Below, in pieces: positions 7,183 through 14,589 of a stretch of 15,711 nucleotides of DNA. This DNA is from an uncultured Fretibacterium sp. (GTDB taxonomy: Bacteria; Synergistota; Synergistia; Synergistales; Aminobacteriaceae): assembly GCF_938030725.1 (NCBI RefSeq), contig NZ_CALHIQ010000171.1, positions 1 to 15,711 of the forward strand. Direction: 5' to 3'. Numbering within the stretch: the stretch's first letter is position 1; each line of letters begins with the position of its first letter. The notes under the pieces were generated by a model. It made no database searches. It was not told where the DNA came from and worked only from the letters and a program-made list of their open reading frames with translations. The translations under genes were made by a program, and so were the position numbers.

Positions 7183-8262
7183 CTAATTCAGCCAGCCCCT
7201 CAGGCCGTCGCGCTGGACCTCACCCCGCGTCGGCAGCCCCTCGACCACAATCTTTCGCTCGGAGCGGTCGTTGTACGCCGCGCACAGCGCGCGGAACACC
7301 TCGACGGCGATCCCCACGCGCTCCGCGATGGGGTTCCCCCGCAGCCCCAGCGGGTCAGGGCTGGCACTCCACTCGTTCATGCCGGGATTGGGCGTCTCCG
7401 ACAGGAACGCCAGGCAGTCCGTGTTTTCCCCGATCTCGTAGTGGCAGATGCCTCGGTAGCCCGGCGCGGACTGTTCCAGCTTCATCGACGTCCCCCACTC
7501 CTCCAGCAGGAACAGCGCCTCCGCCGCAAGGTCCAGCGCCCTGGGGTGGGCGATGAGCGAGTTCGCCAGCAGGCTGTTCTTGCCCACCTTGCCGGTCTTT
7601 GGGTTCAGCGCGTCCTCGAAGGTCCGCGCCTCGTGCATGTCCAGGCTGAAGGCCACACCCTCCCGCCGGATCAGCTCCATGACGGCGAAGGTCACCCGCT
7701 CCGCCGGCGTCCCGTCGGCCTTTCCGGGGTAGTTCCGGTTGATGTTGCGCCACTCCGCACCGTTCTTCAGCACGAAGCCTGAGGGATGATGAAACGCCTC
7801 AGGGTCCTTCTCTCCAGGCCGCAGCGGAATGTATCGGTCGCCCCATGGCAGGAAGCGCGCCCCGCTCCGGCCCGCCACCTCAAGCGCGCGGGGGCGGTTC
7901 CCCAGGCTGTCCGGCACGGACATGCCAGCGGCGTTGACGCACGGCACGACGAAGAGTCGCCCCTCCAGGACGCGGGCGTTCTCCACCATCAGCGTCGCCG
8001 CCGCGACGCCCGCGATCTCCCGCGCGTGGACCCCGCCCATCGCCAGCGCCGTGGCACCCGGCCTGTCCCCGCTCAGGAGGTAGACCGGTGTGTCGTAGTC
8101 GCTCCCCCGCAGGTTCGCGTTGTAGTCGGAGAGCCACAGCATCCGCGTAAGCCCGTAGCCCGGTCGCACGTCCAGGCGGAACGCGGCCTGCGCGCAGGAG
8201 GTGGGGTAGTACAGGGCAAGCGCCAGCAGAAGGCAGGCAGCCCGCCTCAGTGCCGCTGCCAT
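7183..8262 (-). CDS. Secreted zinc hydrolase of the succinylglutamate desuccinylase/aspartoacylase (AstE/AspA, M14-like) family, paralogue 1
   Basis: This family cleaves amide bonds of N-acyl amino acids or removes C-terminal residues using one zinc ion. The 359-residue protein has a signal peptide ending near residue 26 (hydrophobic core LLLALAL). Zinc ligands are predicted at H79 and E82 (GGVHAREIAG) and H210 (SLDMHEA), a substrate-binding NRNYPG at about 175-180, and a candidate catalytic glutamate E289 in ETPNPG. All key residues are present, so the enzyme should be active; the substrate cannot be read from sequence. The start ATG is 1 nt after the stop of the upstream paralogue with no clear ribosome binding site, so translation is probably coupled. 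Last gene of the - strand unit. It shares long colinear similarity (VRPGYG, ENARVLEGRL, GWLN end) with paralogue 2. Confidence 0.85.
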   Translation of the reverse strand: MAAALRRAACLLLALALYYPTSCAQAAFRLDVRPGYGLTRMLWLSDYNANLRGSDYDTPVYLLSGDRPGATALAMGGVHAREIAGVAAATLMVENARVLEGRLFVVPCVNAAGMSVPDSLGNRPRALEVAGRSGARFLPWGDRYIPLRPGEKDPEAFHHPSGFVLKNGAEWRNINRNYPGKADGTPAERVTFAVMELIRREGVAFSLDMHEARTFEDALNPKTGKVGKNSLLANSLIAHPRALDLAAEALFLLEEWGTSMKLEQSAPGYRGICHYEIGENTDCLAFLSETPNPGMNEWSASPDPLGLRGNPIAERVGIAVEVFRALCAAYNDRSERKIVVEGLPTRGEVQRDGLRGWLN

Positions 8263-8263
8263 G

Positions 8264-9391
8264 TCAGTTCAGCCACGCGCCGACGTCCTGCTCCATCAGC
8301 GTTTTGTAGTCCGGCAGGCCCTCGATCACGAGGCGCTTGTCGTGGCCGGCGTTGTAGACGTTGACGAGCTCCTGAAACACCTGCTGCTGAAGGCCCACCC
8401 GGTGCTTCAGCGGGAAGCGGACGTCACGGATGACGTCGGGTACCTCGCGCCAGTCGTCCTGCCCCGGGTTCGGCGTCTCGAAGAGGAAGGAGAGGCAAGG
8501 CGTCGCGTCGCCGATCTCGAGGTGGCTCAGGCCGCGGAACTTCCGGTTCGACTGCTCGACCTTCAGGGGAAAGCCCACGGCGTCGCCGACGTTCACCACG
8601 ACCTCGGCGCCGATCTCCATGGCCTCCGGCCTGGGGTTGCAGATCAGCATGTAGGCCAACCGCCCACCCTGCCGCGTCTCGCCCGTCTTGGGGTCCAGGC
8701 ACCAACTGGGGGTGTCCGCCTCGTGCATGTCCACCTCCAGGACCACGTCCTCGCTCCGCACCATCTGCACGACGGCGTAAGCCGCCTGTTGGGTGGGCGT
8801 CCCGTCCGGAAGGCCGGGGTAGGCGCGGTTGATGTTGCGCGTCTCGGCCCCGTCGCCGCCCTTCGAGTCTGGGATGACCTCGCCGGACTGATGGCGGTAC
8901 TGGTCCGGGTCCGGCTGCCCCTGGTCCGCTACGTCAACGCGCCGATCCCCCAACGGGAGCAGGCGCGCGCCGCTCCGCGTCTCGATCCTGTGGCCCCGGG
9001 GGAGGTTCGTCGCCTTGTCGTGCAGGCTGTAGCCGCTGGCGTTGAGCGCCGGAATGACGATGAGGCGGCCCTCCAGCACGCGCGCGTTCTCGACGGCGAC
9101 GAGGGCCGCCGTGTGCCCCGCGATTTCACGAGGGTGCGTGCCGCCAAGGATCAGCATCGTCGCGCCGGGCTTCGCCCCCTCCATGAAGTAGACGGGTGCA
9201 TCCAGGTTCGTCCCCTTCAGGGGGGCACAGTAGTCGGAGAGCCAGCCGATCTTCGTCACGCCGTATCCGGGACGGACGTCGGGACGAAAGAAGGCCGCCT
9301 CCGCACCGGAGGGCACGCGGACGAGGAAGAGCGCCATGAGCGCAGCGAGAGCGGCTGCACGCCGCAGTTTCGCATAAGACATGAAAGACAT
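8264..9391 (-). CDS. Secreted zinc hydrolase of the AstE/AspA (M14-like) family, paralogue 2
   Basis: The 375-residue protein is close to its neighbour downstream. I place the start at ATG 9391, where GGGAGG lies 7 nt upstream and a normal signal peptide follows (hydrophobic core AAALAALMALFLV, cleavage near 30-32). An in-frame ATG at 9478 would overlap the upstream gene and add 29 residues from a terminator hairpin. Predicted zinc ligands are H86 and E89 (GGTHPREIAG) and H223 (EVDMHEA); NRAYPG at about 188-193 and E305 in ETPNPG complete the site. The C-terminus DVGAWLN matches the two other paralogues. It should act in the periplasm or outside the cell on small amide or peptide substrates; the specificity is unknown. 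It is separated from the transferase gene by a terminator-like hairpin but coupled to paralogue 1. Confidence 0.85.
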   Translation of the reverse strand: MSFMSYAKLRRAAALAALMALFLVRVPSGAEAAFFRPDVRPGYGVTKIGWLSDYCAPLKGTNLDAPVYFMEGAKPGATMLILGGTHPREIAGHTAALVAVENARVLEGRLIVIPALNASGYSLHDKATNLPRGHRIETRSGARLLPLGDRRVDVADQGQPDPDQYRHQSGEVIPDSKGGDGAETRNINRAYPGLPDGTPTQQAAYAVVQMVRSEDVVLEVDMHEADTPSWCLDPKTGETRQGGRLAYMLICNPRPEAMEIGAEVVVNVGDAVGFPLKVEQSNRKFRGLSHLEIGDATPCLSFLFETPNPGQDDWREVPDVIRDVRFPLKHRVGLQQQVFQELVNVYNAGHDKRLVIEGLPDYKTLMEQDVGAWLN

Positions 9392-9409
9392 GAAAAGACC
9401 TCCCAAGGC

Positions 9410-9447
9410 AAAAATGGAGGACGGCCCCTTAAAGAGGGGCCGTCCTC
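9410..9447 (-). terminator. Terminator-like hairpin between the transferase and paralogue 2
   Basis: A perfect 13-bp stem (9417-9429 with 9435-9447, 5-nt loop) is followed on the - strand by CATTTTTG (T-run at 9410-9414). It touches the transferase stop codon (9447-9449), and only a ribosome binding site separates it from the next start. On the + strand it is followed by TAATTTT, so it could also work in reverse. Confidence 0.85.
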
Positions 9448-11231
9448 TAATTTTCCGGCGCAGCGGCTGCGCCCCCACGGCGCACGGAGCCCACGCCGGT
9501 CAGGCGACCGTCGAACAGGCCGCGCTCGATGGCGTTGGGGCCGCCGAAGTACAGGTCAGGAAACTTCTTGATCTCGACCTTGTAGCCAAAGCCCCGCTCC
9601 AGGGCCCTGATGGTGTCCTCGGAGTAGCCGCTCTCCATCTCCATCAGGGAGATCCCCTCCCCGGAGTTGAAGGAGCTCATGATCTTCGGGCTGTTGATGC
9701 TCTCCTCCAGCGACATGTTGAAGTCGATCAGGTCGATCAGCATCTGGCACAGCGTCGGGACGATGCGTCCCGCGCCCGGCGTGCCCAGCACCCAGCGCAC
9801 CTTGCCGGCGCGGTCCACGATCATGGGGGAGATCGTGGTGCGCACGCGCTTGCCGGGCTGGATGTCGCTGACGCCGTTCCCTTCGGGGCTCGGCCTGCTC
9901 CAGAAGTTGCCCATCTCGTTGTTCAGGAAGAAGCCGTCCAGCCAGTACCCCGTTCCGAAGAAGCCGGAGATGGTCTGAGTCCAGGCCACCGCGTTGCCCC
10001 AGCGGTCCACGACGGAGAAGTGCGTCGTGGAGGCGGACTCGAACTGCTCCTGCGCGGGCAGGGCCGCAGCCGCAGGCAGGGTCAGGTAATCGCTCAGGCC
10101 CATCCCCTCCTCGAACGCGGGGGCATCCCCGGCTCTGCTCTTGCCCGCTGCCCAGTCCTCGGAGGTCGTGGCTCCGCCCAATTTGACGCTCATCAGGCGC
10201 AGCTTTGCGTACTCCTTGTTGGCCATGCCGCGCTCAGCCGTCCTGCTGAACGCCGGGTCGCCGACGTAGGCGCTCAGGTCCGAAGCCGTCAGCAGGAACA
10301 CCTCCTGCATGATGTGCAGCCTCAGCGGGTCATCCCAACCCATGGCGGCAAAGTTGAAGTTCTCGAAGAGGTTCATGTTCTCGATCAGGCGTGGGCCGCC
10401 GACGGGGAGCCCGGCCACGGTGATGTTGTAGCCCTTGTACCGGCCCTGCAGCGGGGTGCGCTCGACGGCGCGGTAGGCCTGCAGGTCCTCCTTGCGGATC
10501 CAGCCGCCCTTTTCCTTCATGAAGGCGTCGATGTCGTCGGCGACGCTGCCGCGATAGAAGTCGTCCAGGCCCTTCTCCGCCAGACGGCGCAGCGTCGCAG
10601 CCAGCTTCGGGTTCTTGAAGGTCTCCCCAGACTCCCACGCGAGGCCCTCGTTCAAAAAGTCGGGCGCGTTCTCGCTGAGCGTCTTGAAGTTGTCCTTGCA
10701 GATCTGCGAAAACGTCTGGTTGACCTCAAAGCCGTCCTCGGCGTATCGGATGGCGGGGGCCGCCAAGTCCGCCAGGGGCTTTGTCGCCCCCCTGGCCATG
10801 ATCTCCCGGATGCCCGCCGGAAGTCCGGGGACGCAGGCGCCCTGCAGCTTCAGCTTCATCTCGCCCGTCGTCTTAAAGCCCTCCTGGGCCATCTGCTCGT
10901 AGCTGGCCATAGCGGGCGCACAGCTGCGAAAGTCGATGGACCAGGTGCGCCCGTCCGCCATGCGCGCCACCATGTAGCCCTCTCCAAAGAGTCCGGAGGC
11001 GTAGGGCTCCACCACCCCCAACGCGAGGCTCGTCGCAACGGCCGCGTCGATGGCGTTGCCGCCCGCTTCCAGGACCTCCGCTCCGGCTGCGGCAGCCAGG
11101 GGATGCGCGGCGGCCACGATGCCCTTGTCGGAGCTCAGCACCTTTCCGACGGTGACGGCCGACGCCGGCGCAATCGCGGTCAGGGCGACGACGAGGCTCA
11201 GCCCCAGCAGCCTTCTAAACCTTCCGTTCAT
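9447..11231 (-). CDS. ggt: Secreted gamma-glutamyltransferase-like Ntn hydrolase
   Basis: GGTs are periplasmic or secreted enzymes that mature by self-cleavage and hydrolyse or transfer gamma-glutamyl groups from glutathione and related peptides. The 594-residue protein has a signal peptide (cleavage near residue 25, APASA), N-terminal GIVAAAHPLAAAAG and GGNAIDAAVA motifs, and the autocleavage site TTHFSVVD, making Thr402 the new N-terminal nucleophile; R102 (DFRSCAP) matches the carboxylate-binding arginine. Compared from memory with E. coli GGT, several pocket motifs differ: the GGGGF loop reads LFGEGYM (81-87), Q-M-D-D is E439-M-G-N442, the SS pair is T465-T466, and GSPGG is GTPGAG (483-488). 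It should be a processed hydrolase, perhaps with altered specificity. The start ATG at 11231 has AAGGAGGAGGT 6 nt upstream. It sits 24 nt after an AstE/AspA-type gene. Confidence 0.88.
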   Translation of the reverse strand: MNGRFRRLLGLSLVVALTAIAPASAVTVGKVLSSDKGIVAAAHPLAAAAGAEVLEAGGNAIDAAVATSLALGVVEPYASGLFGEGYMVARMADGRTWSIDFRSCAPAMASYEQMAQEGFKTTGEMKLKLQGACVPGLPAGIREIMARGATKPLADLAAPAIRYAEDGFEVNQTFSQICKDNFKTLSENAPDFLNEGLAWESGETFKNPKLAATLRRLAEKGLDDFYRGSVADDIDAFMKEKGGWIRKEDLQAYRAVERTPLQGRYKGYNITVAGLPVGGPRLIENMNLFENFNFAAMGWDDPLRLHIMQEVFLLTASDLSAYVGDPAFSRTAERGMANKEYAKLRLMSVKLGGATTSEDWAAGKSRAGDAPAFEEGMGLSDYLTLPAAAALPAQEQFESASTTHFSVVDRWGNAVAWTQTISGFFGTGYWLDGFFLNNEMGNFWSRPSPEGNGVSDIQPGKRVRTTISPMIVDRAGKVRWVLGTPGAGRIVPTLCQMLIDLIDFNMSLEESINSPKIMSSFNSGEGISLMEMESGYSEDTIRALERGFGYKVEIKKFPDLYFGGPNAIERGLFDGRLTGVGSVRRGGAAAAPEN

Positions 11232-11255
11232 GAGAGTACCTCCTCCTTAACTCCA

Positions 11256-12428
11256 TTATAAAATGCGATTGGGTATCGGGCCGGGAAGCGGGTTCAGCCA
11301 ATGCCCGACGTCATGCGACACGACCTCCTCAAACCCCGGAATGCCGGACACCACAGCCGCCCGGTCCGGGTACAGCTCCTCCATCGCGCTCAACACGGCC
11401 TGGAGGGCGGCCAGATGACGGCCCACGCGCAGCTGGATGGGCTGGCTGCCGTCGTAGGGGACGAAGAGGCGGCCCAGGGCGGCGGCGCGCACGTAGGCCT
11501 TGTCCACGCCCGTCAGGAACAGGGCCTCGTCCGTGCGCCCCCTCAGACGTCCCTGCCCCGGGTTCGCCGCCTCCATCAGGATGGGCAGCAGCGTCGGGAT
11601 GCTGTCGCCCCACTCGCGGTGACTGAGCCCGTGCAGGTTCTTCGGCGACGGCTCAAGGCGCATGGGGAGCCCCATCATCTCAAGCTCCATCGCCGCCACG
11701 GCCGCAAGCTCCATCGAGTTCTCGTGGGCCACCATGGCGTTGACGACGGGGTACTCCGGAGCGGCCTCGTGCAGGTCGAAGGCCAGGTCCACCCTCTCCG
11801 CCCGCAGCATCTCCGTGATGGCGTACCCGACCCGCTGCGTCAGCCCCTCATTCAGCGTGCCGGGAAACGCGCGGTTCTGGTTTGCCCGCGAGGTGCCGTC
11901 CAGCTCCTGCCCCGACGGAAAGTGAACGTAGGTGTTCGGGTTGGGCCACTGGTGGATGGGGTTCGTGGCCCGCGAACCGCACCGAAAGCTCCGCACCGTC
12001 CCGTCGTCCCGCGTGAAGCGGAGGCGCTGCGGCGCGGCGTCCTGGGGCGAGTTGTGCGTCAACGCGGACAGGTTGGAGAAGGGCATCACGATCAGCCGCC
12101 CACGCTCCACCTGCGCGCGCTCAAGGCACACGACGGCCGCCATGTACCCCGCCGGCTCGTTGGCATGGATGCCGCCCATGATGAAGATCGTCCCTCCCGG
12201 CTCTCTCCCCTGCTGGATGAAGACGGGGGTGTCGCCCGGCGACCCCGAAAGCGACGGCTCCCACTCCGAGAGCCTGTGCCGCTCAAACCCCGGCGCGGGG
12301 GCCAGAGCGTCCAGCTCCCACATCGACATGAACGATCGTGCCGCGGCCCAGGAGGTCAGGCCGACCCCGACGCAGAGGAGGAGCGCCGTCAGCACGCTTC
12401 CGCGTTCTTTTGCGAAAAACCCCTTCAT
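11256..12428 (-). CDS. Membrane-anchored or secreted AstE/AspA (M14-like) zinc hydrolase, paralogue 3
   Basis: This 390-residue protein is the most divergent of the three family members in the unit. Its N-terminal hydrophobic segment (about 11-31) may be a signal peptide or anchor. Predicted zinc ligands are H88 and E91 (GGIHANEPAG) and H220 (FDLHEA); NRAFPG at 185-190 and E286 in EAANPG complete the site. The middle (about 125-180) differs from the other two, and the C-terminus carries ten or more extra residues after GHWLN. This suggests a different substrate from paralogues 1 and 2. The start ATG at 12428 has GGGGAGGG 7 nt upstream, within 16 nt of the stop of the small membrane gene. The TAA stop overlaps a TATAAT sequence just before the transferase gene. 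Confidence 0.82.
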   Translation of the reverse strand: MKGFFAKERGSVLTALLLCVGVGLTSWAAARSFMSMWELDALAPAPGFERHRLSEWEPSLSGSPGDTPVFIQQGREPGGTIFIMGGIHANEPAGYMAAVVCLERAQVERGRLIVMPFSNLSALTHNSPQDAAPQRLRFTRDDGTVRSFRCGSRATNPIHQWPNPNTYVHFPSGQELDGTSRANQNRAFPGTLNEGLTQRVGYAITEMLRAERVDLAFDLHEAAPEYPVVNAMVAHENSMELAAVAAMELEMMGLPMRLEPSPKNLHGLSHREWGDSIPTLLPILMEAANPGQGRLRGRTDEALFLTGVDKAYVRAAALGRLFVPYDGSQPIQLRVGRHLAALQAVLSAMEELYPDRAAVVSGIPGFEEVVSHDVGHWLNPLPGPIPNRIL

Positions 12429-12444
12429 CCGGACGCCCTCCCCG

Positions 12445-12588
12445 TCACTTGATCATCAGGATGCGCAGGATCATGGGGATCAGGACCAGCGCATCGGCGA
12501 ACTGCCGCCAGAAGGAACGCTCCCGAAACATGCAGCGAAGGACGAGGATCATCATCAAGGCCAGGATTCCCCTGTAGAAAAGCGTCAT
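12445..12588 (-). CDS. Small 47-residue hydrophobic membrane protein
   Basis: A 47-codon frame lies in the gap between the permease and paralogue 3. It reads MTLFYRGILALMMILVLRCM at the N-terminus and ends VLIPMILRILMIK. It has a strong ribosome binding site, GAGGAGGG with 6-nt spacing, which overlaps the region just after the permease stop (13-nt gap), and its own stop is 16 nt before the next gene. Two hydrophobic stretches (about 6-20 and 31-46) flank a charged arginine-rich turn (FRERSFWRQ), fitting a two-helix hairpin. No family is recognised. Position directly after a TRAP-like large permease suggests a small accessory subunit in place of DctQ, which is inference. Start, stop and spacing leave little doubt that it is translated. 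Confidence 0.7.
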   Translation of the reverse strand: MTLFYRGILALMMILVLRCMFRERSFWRQFADALVLIPMILRILMIK

Positions 12589-12601
12589 CGTATTCCCTCC
12601 T

Positions 12602-13894
12602 CTACCGGATGTGGCGCGCAATGGCGTCGCTCATCAGGATGACGGCGAGGCACCACAGCGCCACGGTCACGCCCGGCCACAGGCAGCGCCGCGCGATCCT
12701 GAAGCGGTCCTCCACGCCCAGCGCACGGGCCGCGAAGAACGGCGAGAGCGTGCCGGGCGGCATGAGGTCGCCCAGCGACGCCAGCATCCCCAGCGCGGAG
12801 GCCACGATCACGACATCGTGCCCTGAAAACGCCAGGAGAAACGGCACTCCCAGCACGGAGGCCGACCCGTAGGCGGAGATTGCGCCGAAGAGCGGCATGG
12901 CAATCAGAACGCTTGCCAAAAGCCCCCAGGACGGCAGCGACAGCGCCGAAACGACGACGAAGCCCTCCGCTCCGATCAGGGTCATGACTTGAATGAACAT
13001 GCCCACGCCCATGAGGACGCTCATGATGGGCAGGGAGTCGTCGATGGCCTCGGCCGCAGCCTCCATGGGGTTCCACCGCACCCCCGTCAGGAGGGCCGAC
13101 GCGGCGGCGATCAGGAAGATGGCGGGCATCCCCAGAAAGTGCCAGTAGCGGGACCCGCTCAGAAACTGCTCGGCGGCGATCAGCGCAACGAGGACCAGGA
13201 CGGGCAGCGACAGCCGCAGCGTCAGCGGCCGCGCGTTCATCCCTTCGAGCTGGGCCTCCAGCGCCCCCTCGTCCTCGAAGCGCCGTATGACGGGATAGAC
13301 CATCGTCAGGGCGAAGATCGCCGCCAGCGGCAGGGTGCAGATCAGGAGCGGGACGGTGAAGCCAACGTAGGGGATATCGACGCCGGCGCAGATGATCATG
13401 GCGGGGATGCTGACCGGCGGCGCAACCATGCCCAGAAGCGCTCCCATGGAGATGACCGCCCCTGCGCGCCCCGACTCCAGCCCCAGCGTGACGAGCACCG
13501 GCGCCACAAGCGCTCCGGTCGTCAGGACGGAGGCGATGGACGAGCCCGTGATCATCCCCGGAGCCATGATGAGCAGCAGGATGCCGAGGCTCAATAACGC
13601 CGGCATACGGCGGAACCTTCGGATGATCCAGACCGCGAAGGCGTCCAGGAAGCCCGTCTTCTGCGCGGATTTCATGAAGATCATGGCCGAGGCGATGACC
13701 ATGATCGTGTCGAGGTAGCCGAATTCCCCCTCCACGAGATGCCTCAGGGGGATTCCCTCGCCTGCCGCCGCCGCGCCGGCGAGGGAGGCGAAGACCATGG
13801 CGACCGCGATGGGAAGTTCGAGCCAGAACGTCGCCGCGAAGAAGACGGCGACCATCAGGAGGGCGTAGAATCCCTCCGGCCAGAACCAGGACAT
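12602..13894 (-). CDS. TRAP (DctM)-like large permease
   Basis: This 430-residue protein is almost wholly hydrophobic, with about 11-13 membrane segments in two related halves. MAPGMITGSS (110-119) with APPVSIP (158-164), and MPPGTLSP (378-385) in the second half, match the paired re-entrant-loop motifs of TRAP/ion-transporter large subunits. TRAP systems import carboxylates, amino acids or sulfonates with Na+, usually with a DctP binding protein and a DctQ small subunit; neither is present here. The ATG at 13894 directly abuts GGGAGG with no spacer, which is unusual; it lies 13 nt after the stop of the upstream gene, so re-initiation probably helps. The upstream secreted protein and the downstream small membrane protein are its likely partners. 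The substrate is unknown; other ion-transporter families cannot be excluded. Confidence 0.8.
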   Translation of the reverse strand: MSWFWPEGFYALLMVAVFFAATFWLELPIAVAMVFASLAGAAAAGEGIPLRHLVEGEFGYLDTIMVIASAMIFMKSAQKTGFLDAFAVWIIRRFRRMPALLSLGILLLIMAPGMITGSSIASVLTTGALVAPVLVTLGLESGRAGAVISMGALLGMVAPPVSIPAMIICAGVDIPYVGFTVPLLICTLPLAAIFALTMVYPVIRRFEDEGALEAQLEGMNARPLTLRLSLPVLVLVALIAAEQFLSGSRYWHFLGMPAIFLIAAASALLTGVRWNPMEAAAEAIDDSLPIMSVLMGVGMFIQVMTLIGAEGFVVVSALSLPSWGLLASVLIAMPLFGAISAYGSASVLGVPFLLAFSGHDVVIVASALGMLASLGDLMPPGTLSPFFAARALGVEDRFRIARRCLWPGVTVALWCLAVILMSDAIARHIR

Positions 13895-13907
13895 CCTCCC
13901 GTCGGGC

Positions 13908-14453
13908 TTACAGGACGCCCCAGCCCTTCAGCAGGGTCGAAAGCGGCTCCTTCGTGCCCTTGACGTTGGGGGCGGACAGGAGCTCCACCTTGCGCCCCTC
14001 GGCCAACTTCGTGAAGATGCCGTCGGCGTTCCCGCCCTCCACGACGATGAAGCCGTCCGCGTAGGCCCCCGCCGTCTCGATGAATTTGTTGGAGAGGTCG
14101 CCCCGGCGCCCATCGCCGCCCACGTGCATCACCAGGACCTTCATCCCCTTGCCCGCGGCCGCTTCGCAGAGCGCCTTCGCACGCGCCAGCTCGTCGTCCT
14201 GATTGATGCCCGCCGCTCCCATCCCCTTGGAGCTTGCTCCCACGACGGCGATGAGCACCTTCTGGTCGGACAGCGCCTCCGGCTTCATCAAGGCGTCATA
14301 GTCCGTCTCGACCGCGAGGGACTTCAGCACCACGCGAACCATCATTCCGTCCGGGCTCTGCCCCATGGGCGTCAGAGCGACCGGCGCAGCGAAAGCGACT
14401 CCCGTCAGACACGACAAAAGGACCAGCGCAACAGCAAGGTTCTTCAGTTTCAC
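13908..14453 (-). CDS. Short secreted protein of unknown function (DUF6305-like), possible binding component
   Basis: The 181-residue protein starts at GTG 14453 (GGGAGG 9 nt upstream). It has a signal peptide with hydrophobic core LAVALVLLSCLTGVAF and likely cleavage after AFA (residue 22). C15 is in a poor lipobox, so lipidation is unlikely. The mature part alternates strands and helices (KVLIAVVGASSKGMG, KGMKVLVMHVGGDGRRG, ADGFIVVEGGNAD), giving a Rossmann-like or flavodoxin-like alpha/beta outline. It resembles short secreted proteins that I recall as DUF6305 in synergistete genomes; I could not check this. It is too small for a DctP binding protein (about 330 residues), yet it is the first gene of the unit and sits just before the permease, so a substrate-capture role is a reasonable guess only. 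Confidence 0.65.
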   Translation of the reverse strand: MKLKNLAVALVLLSCLTGVAFAAPVALTPMGQSPDGMMVRVVLKSLAVETDYDALMKPEALSDQKVLIAVVGASSKGMGAAGINQDDELARAKALCEAAAGKGMKVLVMHVGGDGRRGDLSNKFIETAGAYADGFIVVEGGNADGIFTKLAEGRKVELLSAPNVKGTKEPLSTLLKGWGVL

Positions 14454-14505
14454 AATGACCAGCCTCCCACGATTTTTGTACGGCGCAGTCGCAACGCGAG
14501 CCCGA

Positions 14506-14589
14506 TCAAACGATCAAGCAAACGTATTAAACTGGCGCCGAGTTAAACGTAATCATTTTAGAGCACTTTAGCCGTTTGTCAAACGATCA
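14506..14589. repeat. 11-bp direct repeat flanking the promoter
   Basis: TCAAACGATCA occurs at 14506-14516 and again at 14579-14589, 73 bp apart. The upstream copy overlaps the -35 hexamer and the other lies in the leader. A related TTAAACGTAATCA (14543-14555) and a CAAACG (14519-14524) lie between them, as does an imperfect palindrome centred on GGCGCC (14534-14539). These are candidate operator sites. Confidence 0.55.
14555..14582 (-). promoter_or_regulatory. Sigma70-type promoter of the secreted-hydrolase/permease unit
   Basis: On the - strand TTGACA (14582-14577) is followed after 16 nt by TAAAAT (14560-14555). Transcription should start near 14548, giving a leader of about 95 nt before the GTG at 14453. 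It is the best promoter match in the window and the only evident one for the seven-gene unit. Confidence 0.75.

Noticed and set aside
9392..9478. An N-terminal extension of paralogue 2 from ATG 9478.
   Set aside because: It would translate the terminator hairpin and overlap the transferase; the ATG at 9391 has a good ribosome binding site and a normal signal peptide.
11255..11260. TATAAT on the - strand just before the GGT-like gene.
   Set aside because: It is formed by the stop codon region of paralogue 3 and the position 17 nt upstream reads CGGCCC, not a -35. It could be a weak promoter but nothing else supports it.
8261..12452. Long + strand frames opposite the hydrolase and transferase genes.
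   Set aside because: They mirror the real - strand genes, have Arg/His/Leu-rich low-complexity translations, no ribosome binding sites and no recognisable domains.
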